Assembly (NCBI GenBank): GCA_029245025.1
Contig: JAQWQC010000008.1
Span: 1 to 44,733 of the forward strand
DNA: 44,733 bases
Direction: 5' to 3'
Source of the DNA: Rhodospirillaceae bacterium
GTDB lineage: Bacteria > Pseudomonadota > Alphaproteobacteria > Rhodospirillales > Rhodospirillaceae
Positions 24,063 to 32,155 of this stretch are shown here, one piece after another. Position 1 is the first letter of the stretch. Every line of letters begins with the position of its first letter. The notes under the pieces are model-generated. The model was not told where the DNA came from. It did no database searches and saw only the letters and a program-made list of their open reading frames with translations. The position numbers and the translations under genes are program-made.

Positions 24063-24878
24063 ATGGAAGAGATTTGGATTCCTTTGATCATTCGGATGAT
24101 CGTTACTGCGGCTGTGGTCATAGCGGCGACTGCGGTGGCTGAACGGGTTAGTCCGTTCTACGCCTCGCTTATCGGCGCCTTCCCTACCTCTGCAGGTCCG
24201 GCTTACGTCATGTTAGCCCTTAAAGAAGAAGCGGCGTTTGTTGCCGCAAGCGCTGTATACAGCATGGCGAGCCTTGCGGCTGTCGCGCCATTTGTAAGCA
24301 TGGTGGTTTGGCTTGCACCCCGGAGTTCGGCGTTTGTAACGGTCGGGGGCGGCTTTCTAACCTGGACCGTGTTTGCCGTGCCGATCAGTTTGGTGTCATG
24401 GACGCCGATGACCGCGCTACTGATCAATTTGGTTGCCTATCCCATTTGTTTTTGGCTGACACGCAATCTCGGTCAGGTACCGCCGACCCAACTACGTAAG
24501 CCAGCACAATGGTATGAACTACCTGTGCGCGCCTTTGTCGTGGGCTTGTTTGTTGCGGCTGTAGTGACGGCGTCCAATTTGCTCGGCCCTGTGGCGACCG
24601 GATTAGGGGCGGTCTTCCCTATTGTGTTTTTGAGTCTTACCGCGATTTTGCACATCCGCTTGGGTGGCGCGGCGACAGCGGCGACCATGCATAGTGCATT
24701 GCGGGTTGTATCTGGCATGACGTTGGCGCTGATGTTGTTGCACTACGGCGTGGTGTGGTGGGGAGAGGCTATCGGTCTCAGTTTATCGCTGGTGGCATCT
24801 ATCCTTTGGGCGCTCGCCATGGTCGCGCTTAACATTCGTCGGACCAATGCAGCGTCAACTACCCGGCTTGTATGTTAA
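24063..24878 (+). CDS. Uncharacterised multi-pass membrane protein
   Basis: A 271-residue integral membrane protein with about eight hydrophobic segments. Two parts look related: ERVSPFYASLIGAFPTSAGP in the first half and LLGPVATGLGAVFPIVFL in the second both follow a VVxAAT/VVTAS helix and end in a GAFP/GAVFP turn, which suggests an internal duplication as in many transporters. I do not recognise the family. It lies 39 bases after the HpaB-like gene on the same strand and is probably the permease or exporter of that operon, which is inference. The last 24 bases overlap the minus-strand RibD_C remnant. Confidence 0.72.
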   Translation: MEEIWIPLIIRMIVTAAVVIAATAVAERVSPFYASLIGAFPTSAGPAYVMLALKEEAAFVAASAVYSMASLAAVAPFVSMVVWLAPRSSAFVTVGGGFLTWTVFAVPISLVSWTPMTALLINLVAYPICFWLTRNLGQVPPTQLRKPAQWYELPVRAFVVGLFVAAVVTASNLLGPVATGLGAVFPIVFLSLTAILHIRLGGAATAATMHSALRVVSGMTLALMLLHYGVVWWGEAIGLSLSLVASILWALAMVALNIRRTNAASTTRLVC

Positions 24879-25091
24879 TCGCACGACGCCATCGGCGTAG
24901 GTCTGGTTGTCCACAAGACTCATGGCCGCGAATGTCGCCTTGCCGGGAAATAATTAAATCCCGATGCCCAATGCCTCCGGCATCATAAATAAGTCGAGTT
25001 GATTAACCGCCCTTGCATCCAAGAATATACGTTGGGCAACGCCGCCGCCGACCATCCAGACGTCACCGTCTTCGATCATTTCTTCGGCATG
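24855..25091 (-). pseudogene. 5'-truncated, nonsense-mutated RibD_C/dihydrofolate-reductase-fold remnant
   Basis: Minus-strand reading from about 25091 gives AEEMIEDGDVWMVGGGVAQR, then FLDARAVNQLDLFMMPEALG and IGI, then TAA at 24954-24956. The same frame goes on LFPGKATFAAMSLVDNQTYA, then DGVVRLTYKPGS and TGA (24855-24857). VWMVGGG, LDLFMMPEALG-GI and SLVDNQTYADGVVRL are the C-terminal blocks of the RibD_C (deaminase-reductase) fold. The N-terminal half is absent and a stop precedes the segment (25092-25094). A missing half and an internal stop show a decayed gene. The stop falls where family members have a residue before LFPG. Confidence 0.75.
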
Positions 25092-25125
25092 TCAGTATAC
25101 TAACGCGAGAGCGGGGAAGGGGTTA

Positions 25126-27471
25126 CTAGAGAATTTCCGGCGGCTCAAACACCCGAACGGGCGGGGCGTCGCCCTGAAGTTTCTCAATTTGCACCAAACA
25201 GGTTTGGGCGCTGGTGCCTTGAGCGATGGTTGAGGTGCCGGAGTCGTGGGTTAACACATTGGGATTGCCGTGCACGCAGGTCGTGCCAATTTCGCCTGGC
25301 ACCTCCGGGTCGTACCACGCTCCGGTCGACAATTGCAGTACACCGCTCCGCACCTGTTCCGTGACGATAGCACCCGCCAAACAGGCGCCGCGATCGTTAA
25401 ATAGGCGCACGATATCGCCATCGGCGATTCCGCGAGCGTCTGCATCTGCGGGGTTGATCCAGACCGGCTCGCGCTCTTGGACCTTTGAGGCTTGGGAATA
25501 ACCGCCGTTGTCATACTGGCTATGCAGCCGGGTCGCCGGTTGATTGGAAATCAAATGCAGTGGATATGTTTTAGCAGTGTCACCGCCAAGCCATTCGCTC
25601 GGTTCGTGCCACACCGCATGGCCGGGTTGATCTGGGTCGTTCCATCCTGCGATGGTCTCTGAAAACAATTCCAGTTTGCTGGACGGGGTTGCCAGTGGAT
25701 CAGACTTCGGGTTGTCACGGAAGGCCCCGAACATGGTGCGTTCTGGGTTTGACGGCCATTCCAGCATGCCGTCCTCCCAAAAGGTCTCGAAGTCGGGCGT
25801 GTTGATGCCTTTGTTGGCGGCGCGACTACAGGTGTCCTCGTACAGCCAGCGCACCCACTCCATTTCTGTACGGCCTTCGGTAAATGCGTCCGCCACTCCA
25901 ACCCGTTCGGCCACCCCTTTGAAAATGTCGTGATCGTTGCGCGCCTCGCCAAAAGGTTCTGCCGCTTTGTGCATGGCCATGATTTGAAGCGATAAACCAG
26001 ACGCTGTGACGTCGTTGCGCTCTAGCGTCGTTGTTGCCGGCAACACAATGTCGGCGTGGCGTGCCATCGGGTTCCACCAGGCTTCGTTGACGATAATGGT
26101 TTCTGGTTTTTGCCAGGCCCGCAGCATGCGGTTGAGATCTTGGTGATGATGGAACGGATTACCGCCGCACCAATACACTAAACGGATGTCAGGGTAGGTG
26201 ATCGCCTGGCCATTGAATCGCACGGTGCCACCGGGATTGAGCAGCAGGTCTGAGATGCGCGACACAGGTATAAAAGTGCTAACCGGATTTTCACCCTTGG
26301 GTAGATGGGCTGGCGCCACCGGCGTGCCCGGACCACCCATTGCTGCCGCACCGGCGTAGGCACAGCCGAAGCCGCCACCGTGCAGGCCGATCTGCCCAAG
26401 GATCGCGGCTAATGTTAACGCCATCCAGTAAGTCTGCTCACCGTGATCGGCCCGCTGCATCGACCAACTCACTGTCACTAGGGTGCGATGTGCCGCCATC
26501 TTGCGGGCGAGGGTCTTGATGGTGTTGGCATCCAGTCCTGAAATTTGCGCCGCCCAGTCCGAATCTTTGGCTATGCCATCGTCTTGCCCGAGGATGTAGG
26601 CGATAACTTTCTCGCTGCCGGTGCAGTGGGTCTTTAAAAATTCAGCGTCGTGCAGGTCTTCCACGAGCAAGGTGTGGGCGAGGCCAAGCATCACCGCCAC
26701 ATCACTGCCTGGGTGAGGCGTTAGCCAGGCCGCGTTTAAGAAATCTGCAGCGTCAGTGCTAATCGGACTGACGTTGACGATTTCAACGCCGCTGTCTTTG
26801 CAACGTTGCAACGCGTCGCGGGCGATATGCCGTCCCAACCCGCCGCCGTGAACCTGCGAGTTCTTCAATGCCAGCCCGCCAAAGGCAACGACCAATTCAG
26901 AATGGTCGGCGATGGTGCCCCAAGTGGTGTTCGCGTTGTAGCAGACGTCGGCCCAACTGCCGGCGATGTGGGGAACGATAATTTCTGCTGCGCCCGACGA
27001 ATAGGTGCCGACGGAATAGGTGTTGCCGCCGAATAAATTGAGGAAACGGCGCATCTGGCTTTGGGCATGGTGAAAGCGCCCTGCCGACGCCCATCCATAA
27101 GAGCCCGCGTAAATCGCCTCATTGCCATGGGTGTCTTTCACCCGGGTCAGTTCATTGGCGACAATGTCCAACGCTTCGTCCCAGGGCAATGCTACGAACG
27201 GTTCGGCGCCGCGCCCAGTCACGTCTTTATTCGGGCCACCGTTTTTGAGGCCGTCGAGCCAGCCTTTGCGGACCATTGGTTTGGCGATCCGCACGGCATC
27301 GTCCTGGGCCTGGGGCATGCCGGAACCGATTGGCGAGGGGTCCGGATCGCCGGAAAACGGCTTCATCGCTGTCACTCTGCCGTTAGCGACCGTGACGGTA
27401 TACGCGCCCCAGTGGGTCGCGGTGGGCAGATGTTTCTCGGCTTTGTTCTCGTGGTTCACTTCGTCTGGCAT
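25126..27471 (-). CDS. BisC/TorA-like molybdopterin S/N-oxide reductase, predicted cytoplasmic
   Basis: A 781-residue molybdoenzyme of the DMSO/TMAO/biotin-sulfoxide reductase group. The Mo-ligating serine is Ser129 in GSYGWASAGRFHHAQSQMRR. Further blocks are YSSGAAEIIVPHIAG, GLGRHIARD, GGGFGCAYAG, VYWCGGNPFHHHQDLNR and the molydopterin-binding C-terminus (THDSGTSTIAQGTSAQ). It lacks both the N-terminal Cys motif for [4Fe-4S] and a twin-arginine signal. That fits cytoplasmic BisC (about 777 residues) rather than periplasmic TorA or DorA. ATG 27471 is used; TTG 27477 is just upstream. A typical role is recycling oxidised biotin or methionine sulfoxide, but substrate is not determined. The divergent gene is a small exported VOC protein. 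Confidence 0.88.
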   Translation of the reverse strand: MPDEVNHENKAEKHLPTATHWGAYTVTVANGRVTAMKPFSGDPDPSPIGSGMPQAQDDAVRIAKPMVRKGWLDGLKNGGPNKDVTGRGAEPFVALPWDEALDIVANELTRVKDTHGNEAIYAGSYGWASAGRFHHAQSQMRRFLNLFGGNTYSVGTYSSGAAEIIVPHIAGSWADVCYNANTTWGTIADHSELVVAFGGLALKNSQVHGGGLGRHIARDALQRCKDSGVEIVNVSPISTDAADFLNAAWLTPHPGSDVAVMLGLAHTLLVEDLHDAEFLKTHCTGSEKVIAYILGQDDGIAKDSDWAAQISGLDANTIKTLARKMAAHRTLVTVSWSMQRADHGEQTYWMALTLAAILGQIGLHGGGFGCAYAGAAAMGGPGTPVAPAHLPKGENPVSTFIPVSRISDLLLNPGGTVRFNGQAITYPDIRLVYWCGGNPFHHHQDLNRMLRAWQKPETIIVNEAWWNPMARHADIVLPATTTLERNDVTASGLSLQIMAMHKAAEPFGEARNDHDIFKGVAERVGVADAFTEGRTEMEWVRWLYEDTCSRAANKGINTPDFETFWEDGMLEWPSNPERTMFGAFRDNPKSDPLATPSSKLELFSETIAGWNDPDQPGHAVWHEPSEWLGGDTAKTYPLHLISNQPATRLHSQYDNGGYSQASKVQEREPVWINPADADARGIADGDIVRLFNDRGACLAGAIVTEQVRSGVLQLSTGAWYDPEVPGEIGTTCVHGNPNVLTHDSGTSTIAQGTSAQTCLVQIEKLQGDAPPVRVFEPPEIL

Positions 27472-27536
27472 GGCCAAGTTATAGCGAGTCTCGCCGAACC
27501 CGCCTATGCTGTTGGAAATTAATACGGAGGTTTCCC

Positions 27537-28076
27537 ATGCGCAGATTCATCGCTGTTCTTGCCGTTTTATTGCTGCCCGCACCCGCGGTTGCTGATAGTC
27601 ATGAAACGGAACCTGGCTACGCCAGCTTCGCCCGCACAACGATTCTTGCTCGTTATGCTGATCTGGAACCGTCGATCACTTTTTGGCGAGATGTGATGGG
27701 ATTCACCTATGCCGGTAACCCGAGGCCGACCACGGGTAGCTCTAGTCCAATTGGTTGGGATGAGGAGGCGGTTCGTTATTTCACGGCGTTTTCGTCTAAA
27801 GGTGGATCGACTGTTGCCTTGTTGATGGTTGAGGACGACCCAGATTTTCCGGCTGTTACGTTGCCAGTGTCCGGCGCGGCCATTGGTGGATCGGTCTTGG
27901 TGCATACGGCAAAGAATCTTGAAGACCTATACAACCGAGCCGTTGCCAACGACGTGACCATTCTCAAACCCTACGGACCTTCGGTCACCGGACGTTCCAT
28001 GCAAATTTATCTGCGTGCGCCAACCGGTCAGCTTGTCGAAATTTATGAGATGATTCCGCAGCCGGCGGAAGACTGA
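27537..28076 (+). CDS. Exported VOC (glyoxalase-fold) protein
   Basis: A 179-residue protein with a clear signal peptide: MRRFIAVLAVLLLPAPAVAD, probable cleavage after AVA. The mature part has the vicinal-oxygen-chelate pattern: ILARYADLEPSITFWRDVMG, then FTYAG in the first module, and SVLVHTAKNLEDLYNRAVAN then APTGQLVEIYEM in the second. The second-module Glu in VEIYEM is a typical metal ligand. VOC proteins are mostly cytosolic glyoxalases or dioxygenases, so an exported one is unusual. GGAGG sits 7 bases before ATG 27537. Nothing in the neighbours fixes its substrate. Confidence 0.82.
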   Translation: MRRFIAVLAVLLLPAPAVADSHETEPGYASFARTTILARYADLEPSITFWRDVMGFTYAGNPRPTTGSSSPIGWDEEAVRYFTAFSSKGGSTVALLMVEDDPDFPAVTLPVSGAAIGGSVLVHTAKNLEDLYNRAVANDVTILKPYGPSVTGRSMQIYLRAPTGQLVEIYEMIPQPAED

Positions 28077-28091
28077 CACGGGAGTCGAGTG

Positions 28092-28447
28092 ATGTCTGAT
28101 GACGCTCGTGCAGCGGTTCATAAAAGTTTCTAGGTGATCGGTGCCTTTGCACTGGTTTAAAACGGCTTGGGGTCAGTCAATTACCTCATTCAAGTGACAG
28201 CGGAGTCAATTGTTGCGTCTTGCGCGGTCGAGCAAGTGCGATCCTGCTGCTTCTGGGAAAGTCTGCATCGTTCCACGTGTTTATCGTTTCCCTCATCGGC
28301 GCCGTGGTGACCACAGTGCATACGGTGAGTTTGGGTCTAGAGTTCGGTATAGGTGAGATGGTGGTTATTGTCGCAATGCCGACCGCGGTGGATCTTTTGT
28401 TCGCTTGGTATGCCAAGTATGCCGAAGGCAAGGGCGGGGTGAATTAG
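28092..28447 (+). pseudogene. Decayed small membrane-protein gene with two in-frame stops and a frame change
   Basis: From ATG 28092 (GGGAG about 8 bases upstream) the frame reads MSDDARAAVHKSF, stop TAG (28131-28133), VIGAFALV, stop TAA (28158-28160), then NGLGSVNYLIQVTAESIVAS. A different frame then gives ASILLLLGKSASFHVFIVSL-like sequence ending AKYAEGKGGVN at 28447. Joined, this follows a known type of small four-helix membrane protein. That family starts with an x-W-x-(hydrophobic)-W-N-x-x-G segment and ends with a R-K-x-A-x-x-x-F-x-x-S-L-x-G helix and a YAxxA-x-G-W tail. Both stops fall where tryptophan is expected, and the central PAW helix seems deleted. The 3' half alone is an open 75-codon frame that could be mistaken for a gene. 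Confidence 0.6.
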
Positions 28448-28520
28448 AAAGCGGTGGTTCTGAACTAATCCTGAGGTGGTGCGTATACAGAGAGCAATCG
28501 ATTTTAAAAAGGATTCCGGC

Positions 28521-29264
28521 ATGCGAATCACCTCTTTCGGCTTCATTTTTCTGCTTTTTGCTTGTGACGTGCAGTCATCAATCAATGCCCAGGAGTCTGA
28601 TGATGTTTACACCTACGGTCGGGCAAATCGAGACGGCATCGGCAAATTCTATATGGGCCGGGAGATTTCTCATGTTATGGGCCATCTTGGCGCAGGATGG
28701 TTGGAACGCATCGAGCGGGTGCGCGAGGAACGCACCGACCTGTTGATCTTCAATTTGGGTCTTGAGCCTGATTATGTGGTCGCCGACATCGGCGCGGGGA
28801 CGGGTTATTTTACATTTCCTGTCAGTGGACGGGTGCCAGACGGCAAGGTATTGGCGGTCGATATCCAGCTCGAGATGCTGTCGATCATCGAACAGCGCAA
28901 GGCGGCAGGGTTAACGGAGGCCAGCTGGCAAAACATCGAGACCGTGCTCGGCACCGAGGACAATCCCAATCTGCCAGAGAATACCGTCGATTTGATTTTC
29001 ATGGTCGACGCCTATCACGAGTTTGCTTACCCACGCGAGATGGGTGAAGCCTTGGTGCGGGCTTTAAAGCCGGGTGGGCGCATTGCTTTGGTAGAATACC
29101 GGGCGGAAGATCGTAATGTGCCGATCAAACGGCTGCATAAAATGTCGGAGGCTCAGGCGCGTAAAGAGATGGAAGCGCTTGGCCTCACCTGGATAGAAAC
29201 TAAGGATGTATTGCCGCAGCAGCACCTGATGTTTTTTGAGAAACTGGTCCAGCCCAGTGGTTAG
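28521..29264 (+). CDS. SAM-dependent methyltransferase with an export/lipoprotein signal
   Basis: From ATG 28521 (AAGGA 8 bases before) the product is 247 residues. It starts with ITSFGFIFLLFACD, a short hydrophobic stretch ending in a lipobox-like LFAC, which predicts a lipoprotein or signal peptide. The body is a class I methyltransferase: motif I VVADIGAGTGYFTFP, motif II KVLAVDIQLEM, a DAYHEF motif in place of the acidic post II site, and motif post III ALKPGGRIALVEYRA. An exported SAM enzyme is odd since SAM is not normally available outside the cytoplasm. A longer GTG start at 28476 is possible but has no ribosome site. The gene converges on the TonB receptor with a 4-base overlap. Confidence 0.83.
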   Translation: MRITSFGFIFLLFACDVQSSINAQESDDVYTYGRANRDGIGKFYMGREISHVMGHLGAGWLERIERVREERTDLLIFNLGLEPDYVVADIGAGTGYFTFPVSGRVPDGKVLAVDIQLEMLSIIEQRKAAGLTEASWQNIETVLGTEDNPNLPENTVDLIFMVDAYHEFAYPREMGEALVRALKPGGRIALVEYRAEDRNVPIKRLHKMSEAQARKEMEALGLTWIETKDVLPQQHLMFFEKLVQPSG

Positions 29265-31642
29265 AATTCCAACTTTAAGCCAATTTGCGGGAATACACTG
29301 AGGTCGCCAAAAACATTGATGCCCCGCCGTTCATCAAACTCCAAAGAGTCGATGTTGGTGCGTCCATAGGCGTTGATCACATCTAGGAACGTAATGACGC
29401 TTACACCGCCGATGCGACGGCGATAATCGATTCTCAAGTTGAGGGCGTGGAAATCCCTAAGTCGTTCGGTGTTGTTGGTGGTGATCTCTTTCGAGAATCT
29501 CAGATTATTGGGGTCGTTAAAGATATCCGCGTTGATGATAAATCCATCTGTCGGCCGTCCAGTCGCATACTTCCATTTTGCTGCCACGGCCCAGCGATCA
29601 TTAGGTTGCCAGGAAGCCGCGAGAGTGAGGACGTGAGGGCGATGGAAATCTGCGTCATATTCTCCTTCGCCAAAGTTGTCGTCGCGTTTTGCCCTGGAAT
29701 AGGAGTAGGCCAATGAGGTCGACCACTCATTCGACATCCGTTTCTGCACACTGATATCTATTCCAGCGCTATCCCCTGTGCCGTTGTTGAAGGCCACACC
29801 AGAGGTTGCGTCACCGGGCACAATCAGATTGTCTAGGTCTTGGTAGTAGACTTCACCAGCAAGTTTCAGGTCTGGCGTCAGATAGTGCTCCAGGCCCAGA
29901 CTAATCTGCTTGGTACGCTCGTTTTCTAGCTGACTGTTGGTGGGGTCGGCCGCTAAATCTAACACCCGAGGAGTTTGATAGAAAATACCGGTGGTTGCCG
30001 ACATTCGGGTGGCGCTGCCAGCCTGCCAATCAACGGACAGGCGCGGTGACCATAAAGATTCACCAGAAAGACCATCTCGATCAAATCGCAGTCCGGGGCG
30101 TAGCGTTAGATCGCCAAAGAAAAACGCGTGATCAATATACGCGGAGACGCGCGACTCCTTCGCGATAAAAGCTGAATCAATCCGGCCTGGAGTTAGCACC
30201 ACGAACTTTTGACTCGAGTCGGCTCTAAAGTCATCCTGGTCATAAACGTACCGAATCCAGTCGCCCTCCAAACGCGTATCAAAGTCCAGTTCTATGCGGG
30301 AGTAGCGTGCGCCCAGCGAGAGTGAGCCCCAGGGCGTAGGTGTGGCGTAGTCAACGCGCCACCCAATCTCACGCTCATTCTCTGTGAGATTCAAAATGTT
30401 CTCGCGGACCAACACATCTTCTGGATCTTGTTCGACTCCGGTCAAGTCGGGGAAGGCTTCGCCCAATCGGCTGGTCTTGTCGCTGTCTCTCAGGAACACA
30501 GCATTGGTCAATCGCCCCTCATTACCGACCAGCCAGTTCCAGGTTAGGCCCAACAACATGCTGTCTTGCTCGGTGGTCAGAATCGATGTGTCCTCGAAAT
30601 CGTCTGATTCCAATACGTTCTCAACGTCGCGGCTATAATCTTCGGGTGAATAGATGGCGAGCAGGGAAACGCTGTGCCGGTCGTTCAAATCGGTAACGGA
30701 TTTAAACAACACGTCGGCCAATTCGGGATCGCCTATATCCTTTTGGCCAATCACTTTAAATAAATTTCCGAAATCAAAGTAACGCGCTGAAAGCAACACG
30801 CTGGTGTTGCTTGCCACGTAACTGGGACCGTCGTAGGTCAACTCGCCTCCGGCGATATCGACGCGGGCGCTGATGACCGGCGTGTCTGGATTGCCTTCCG
30901 CGATATCTAACTTGAGGAGAGACCCGCTACGCCCACTGTAGGCGGCTTCCCATCCCCCGGCTTGAAACTCTGCACCGCCGATAATGTTGGGGGCGAATAT
31001 GGAAAACCGCCCACCACCACCGATGTCTTCTTCCTCACCAAGGCTGCGATCAAAGTGAACAACCTTGTCAAATGGAATGCCGTCTATAAGGATCAAGTTG
31101 TCACGAGGTCCTCGACCACGCACTGTGAAATTCGAGAACTCACCAGTGTTAGCAATGCCAGGCAGGACGTCAAGGCCACGAAAGATATCGCCCGCTGTCC
31201 CCGCGCCGCGACGAATTTCTTCCCGTCCTAGACGTGTTGCTGTCACCGATCCGAATTGAGTGGCGCCGACAGCTTTGGTGGTTACCAGTATTTCATCCAA
31301 GGCCAAAGGTTGACGAGCCATTTGAAAGTCGGTGCGCGTGGTTCGTCCGGTAACGGCGCGCACATCAATTTCGAGAGCGTCTAAATACCCTGGCCGTGTC
31401 ACACCAAGAGTGTAGAGTCCCTCAGGGACTCTCGTGAACGCAAAGCTGCCGTCGCTTTCCGTTGTGAGCACAATCATTGTGGGCTTATCGACATCTGCCA
31501 ACGTAACCTCGGCCTCGGAAATACTGCGGCCGGATAGACTGTCGACTATCGTTCCACGAATAACGCCGCCCGGGCGCTCTTGGGCTTGGGCAGGGGTAAA
31601 AAGAAGCGCGAGGCAAAGTGCCCAGGCGCGAAAAACAAACAT
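29261..31642 (-). CDS. TonB-dependent receptor with carboxypeptidase-regulatory-like N-domain
   Basis: About 793 residues. A signal peptide (ALCLALLFTPAQAQ) precedes a CarboxypepD_reg-like beta-sandwich (GVIRGTIVDSLSGRSISEAE, then FAFTRVPEGLYTLGVTRPGY), a TonB box (DEILVTTKAVG) and the plug (GDIFRGLDVLPGIAN, LILIDGIPFD). The barrel ends IGLKLEF with the usual terminal Phe. This SusC-like N-domain is often found in receptors for oligosaccharides, peptides or unusual metal complexes. Start ATG 31642 is used (GTGAG about 8 bases before). The substrate is unknown. No outer-membrane partner such as SusD is present. It overlaps the methyltransferase stop by four bases. Confidence 0.9.
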   Translation of the reverse strand: MFVFRAWALCLALLFTPAQAQERPGGVIRGTIVDSLSGRSISEAEVTLADVDKPTMIVLTTESDGSFAFTRVPEGLYTLGVTRPGYLDALEIDVRAVTGRTTRTDFQMARQPLALDEILVTTKAVGATQFGSVTATRLGREEIRRGAGTAGDIFRGLDVLPGIANTGEFSNFTVRGRGPRDNLILIDGIPFDKVVHFDRSLGEEEDIGGGGRFSIFAPNIIGGAEFQAGGWEAAYSGRSGSLLKLDIAEGNPDTPVISARVDIAGGELTYDGPSYVASNTSVLLSARYFDFGNLFKVIGQKDIGDPELADVLFKSVTDLNDRHSVSLLAIYSPEDYSRDVENVLESDDFEDTSILTTEQDSMLLGLTWNWLVGNEGRLTNAVFLRDSDKTSRLGEAFPDLTGVEQDPEDVLVRENILNLTENEREIGWRVDYATPTPWGSLSLGARYSRIELDFDTRLEGDWIRYVYDQDDFRADSSQKFVVLTPGRIDSAFIAKESRVSAYIDHAFFFGDLTLRPGLRFDRDGLSGESLWSPRLSVDWQAGSATRMSATTGIFYQTPRVLDLAADPTNSQLENERTKQISLGLEHYLTPDLKLAGEVYYQDLDNLIVPGDATSGVAFNNGTGDSAGIDISVQKRMSNEWSTSLAYSYSRAKRDDNFGEGEYDADFHRPHVLTLAASWQPNDRWAVAAKWKYATGRPTDGFIINADIFNDPNNLRFSKEITTNNTERLRDFHALNLRIDYRRRIGGVSVITFLDVINAYGRTNIDSLEFDERRGINVFGDLSVFPQIGLKLEF

Positions 31643-31812
31643 ATAAAATCTCACTTTGGCCGATGAGCTCGCTAACAGCCGACAGGCTGTAGCGGATGAT
31701 CAGTATTAGACCACGCTCCCAGGTCAACCTTTAACTTGTCTCAATGTTACGACCACCTCTCGGTCTAGATCGCTAAAAGTATCTCGAGTTCTAATCCAAC
31801 TCAGAGCTTGTG

Positions 31813-31830
31813 GCAGGTGGGTTCACCTGC
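31813..31830. repeat. Perfect 7-bp inverted repeat directly before ATG 31831
   Basis: GCAGGTG (31813-31819) and CACCTGC (31824-31830) form a perfect hairpin with a GGTT loop, ending one base before the candidate start ATG 31831. It would occlude ribosome access or serve as a protein site. Function is inference. Confidence 0.35.
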
Positions 31831-32145
31831 ATGATCCTGGCGCAGAACCCGTCACTCGACGACCGGTTTGAGCGTTACGCCGACATCAGACCACATGATC
31901 AAGGCGGCACATTTGATATTTCAACCCGGCACACTCCACTCAAGGATTTGCATGTGCGGTTGCTCAAGATCATCCCGCCGGCGGGACCTAGTCGTCACAC
32001 CTTGATTATGCAGTTGACCGAAAAGAATGATTTGTTCTCAACCGCTATGGCCTTTGTCGCGCCAGGTGCGCCCCGCGTGGCGATCAGTATTGCGGGGGTC
32101 GAAGCCAACTGCACGGCTGACGATGGCGAGGCGGCGCGTTTCTAG
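31831..32145 (+). CDS. Small uncharacterised protein
   Basis: About 104 residues from ATG 31831; GTG 31810 gives a seven-residue longer form. I do not recognise it. It is soluble and begins MILAQNPSLDDRFERYADIR, with a GTFDISTRHTPLKDLHVRLL strand region and a C-terminal SIAGVEANCTADDGEAARF. There is no transmembrane segment or clear motif. The ribosome site is poor and partly inside a hairpin. It ends 10 bases before the stop of the convergent MDR gene. The frame is long relative to its AT/GC context and may be a real gene, but evidence is thin. Confidence 0.4.
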   Translation: MILAQNPSLDDRFERYADIRPHDQGGTFDISTRHTPLKDLHVRLLKIIPPAGPSRHTLIMQLTEKNDLFSTAMAFVAPGAPRVAISIAGVEANCTADDGEAARF

Positions 32146-32155
32146 CCGGAGGCGT

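Noticed and set aside
28220-28447. 75-codon ORF with two hydrophobic segments
   Set aside because: Explained better as the 3' part of the decayed gene at 28092-28447; its TTG start has no ribosome site.
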